From assembly GCF_004798965.1 (NCBI RefSeq), contig NZ_SDSD01000011.1:1-64000 (forward strand): DNA of 64,000 nucleotides, written 5' to 3'. Below, in pieces: positions 63,321-64,000 of the stretch. Below the pieces are notes generated by a model. That model made no database searches and was not told where the DNA came from. It was given only the letters and a program-made list of their open reading frames with translations. Position 1 is the first letter of the stretch. Each line of letters begins with the position of its first letter. This DNA comes from Onishia niordana. GTDB taxonomy: Bacteria; Pseudomonadota; Gammaproteobacteria; Pseudomonadales; Halomonadaceae. The translations under genes and the position numbers were made by a program.

Positions 63321-64000
63321 GGCGGGGCCTCTCTCGTGGCGTCCGGGTCATCAAGGCGGGTAGCGTTCTGGTCACACTGGTGGTCAACAAGAGGCAAGTG
63401 CAGCGTCACGATCAGGCCGTGGGGACTGCGCTCGCTCAACGACAGCCGCCCGCCCAGCCGGCGGGCGATGGAATCGACGATGGCAAGCCCCAGTCCGGAG
63501 CCATCGGTATCCTGCCGGCCGCCGCGCTCGAAGGGCTGCAACAGCCGCTCGCGGGCCTCAAAGGGCACGCCGGGGCCATCATCCTCGACGTATAGGCTCA
63601 CTGTCTCGCGCTGCTGGCAAAGCCCCAGGGTGATCTCGCTGCCTGCCTTGGTGTAGCGCAGGGCATTATCGATCAGGTTGCCCAAAAGCTCACGAATCGC
63701 CCAGCCCTCGGCGCGCACCCATAGCGGCCCGACGGGTAGCTCGGCGAGACCCAGGTCATGGTCACGTGCCACCTCACGGCCGGCCCAGTCGAGTACGCTC
63801 TCTCGCAGCACGGCGACGATATCCAGTGGGGCGACCTTCCCCTCTTCACCGATATGACGCAGCCGGGCCAGGCTCAATAGCTGGCTCGCCAGGCGGCTGG
63901 TACGGTCGGCCCCGTCGTGTACCGCCAGCAGCGCGGCCTGCCAGTCGGCGGGGTCTTGGCTCTTGAGCGCCAGCTCACTGGTGCTCTTGAGACCAGCCAA
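63317..64000 (-). CDS. Sensor histidine kinase, TctE type, C-terminal part (cut by window edge)
   Basis: The visible 227 residues begin inside the dimerisation helices (RTSRLASQLLSLARL) and contain the full HATPase domain: N box NLIDNALRYTKAGSEI (about 110-125), G1 VEDDGPGVP and G2 GSGLGLAIV. The phospho-accepting His and the sensor part lie beyond 64000. It overlaps the binding-protein gene by four bases. Confidence 0.88.
   Translation of the reverse strand: MAGLKSTSELALKSQDPADWQAALLAVHDGADRTSRLASQLLSLARLRHIGEEGKVAPLDIVAVLRESVLDWAGREVARDHDLGLAELPVGPLWVRAEGWAIRELLGNLIDNALRYTKAGSEITLGLCQQRETVSLYVEDDGPGVPFEARERLLQPFERGGRQDTDGSGLGLAIVDSIARRLGGRLSLSERSPHGLIVTLHLPLVDHQCDQNATRLDDPDATREAPP

Overview
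The window looks like a chromosomal stretch of a moderately halophilic, high-GC gammaproteobacterium, most likely Halomonas or a close relative. This is inferred from the overall GC-rich codon use and from a mix of gene families common in that group: a PotABCD-type polyamine transporter, an RIO1-like kinase, a YeeN-type YebC protein, a TIGR02450 Trp-rich protein, a delta-class carbonic anhydrase and an adjacent guaB-guaA pair. No genome search was possible, so the genus is an inference. I saw no tRNA, rRNA or CRISPR array.

Layout. (1) 1-3345: the distal end of an integron cassette array on the + strand. Six attC sites separate five gene cassettes and one segment without a gene. In three cassettes the first seven bases are the exact reverse complement of the cassette's own terminal RYYYAAC box, which is strong internal proof. 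Cassette products include an Abi_C-like protein, a 3-TM membrane protein, a HEPN-like protein, a CX5R phosphatase-like protein and an unknown. The integrase would lie left of the window. (2) 3467-4413: an SOS-controlled umuDC pair with a clear LexA box; umuC is cut off after about 150 residues exactly where the array-side DNA begins. (3) 4687-9469: a potABDC-like polyamine ABC transporter operon on the - strand. (4) 9814-21732: mostly housekeeping and transport genes (MgtC/DUF4010, RIO kinase, zinc alcohol dehydrogenase with a divergent AraC regulator, AI-2E family permease, an NDP-forming acyl-CoA synthetase/GNAT fusion, YrhK, DbpA, YebC). (5) 21849-24906: a LuxP-LuxQ-like pair. LuxP keeps nearly all autoinducer-2 contact residues, but the LuxQ-like partner ends after two PAS domains with no kinase, receiver or other output domain. 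A 24-codon ORF is coupled to both by ATGA overlaps, and LuxP has an acidic tail made of 8-residue repeats. (6) 25196-43131: metabolic, membrane and hypothetical genes (MAPEG, MltF, malate dehydrogenase, oxidoreductases, GST, RlmA, DOPA-dioxygenase-like, RidA, dienelactone hydrolase, MscS, delta carbonic anhydrase). (7) 43507-47552: a GGDEF-EAL membrane protein converging, with a one-base gap, on a porin plus periplasmic phosphate-type binding protein; probably one sensory module. (8) 47882-48941: decayed rlmA and possibly guaA fragments next to a class A beta-lactamase. (9) 50303-58738: a defence island, with an IS30-type transposase remnant at one edge and hsdM-hsdS-SIR2-hsdR-GIY-YIG in one tightly packed operon. 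(10) 58864-64000: guaB-guaA, then a TctE-type histidine kinase (cut by the window edge) overlapping a periplasmic binding protein.

The points most worth following up are the kinase-less LuxPQ-like module, the SIR2 protein translationally coupled inside a type I restriction operon, and the integron array whose end coincides with a broken umuC.
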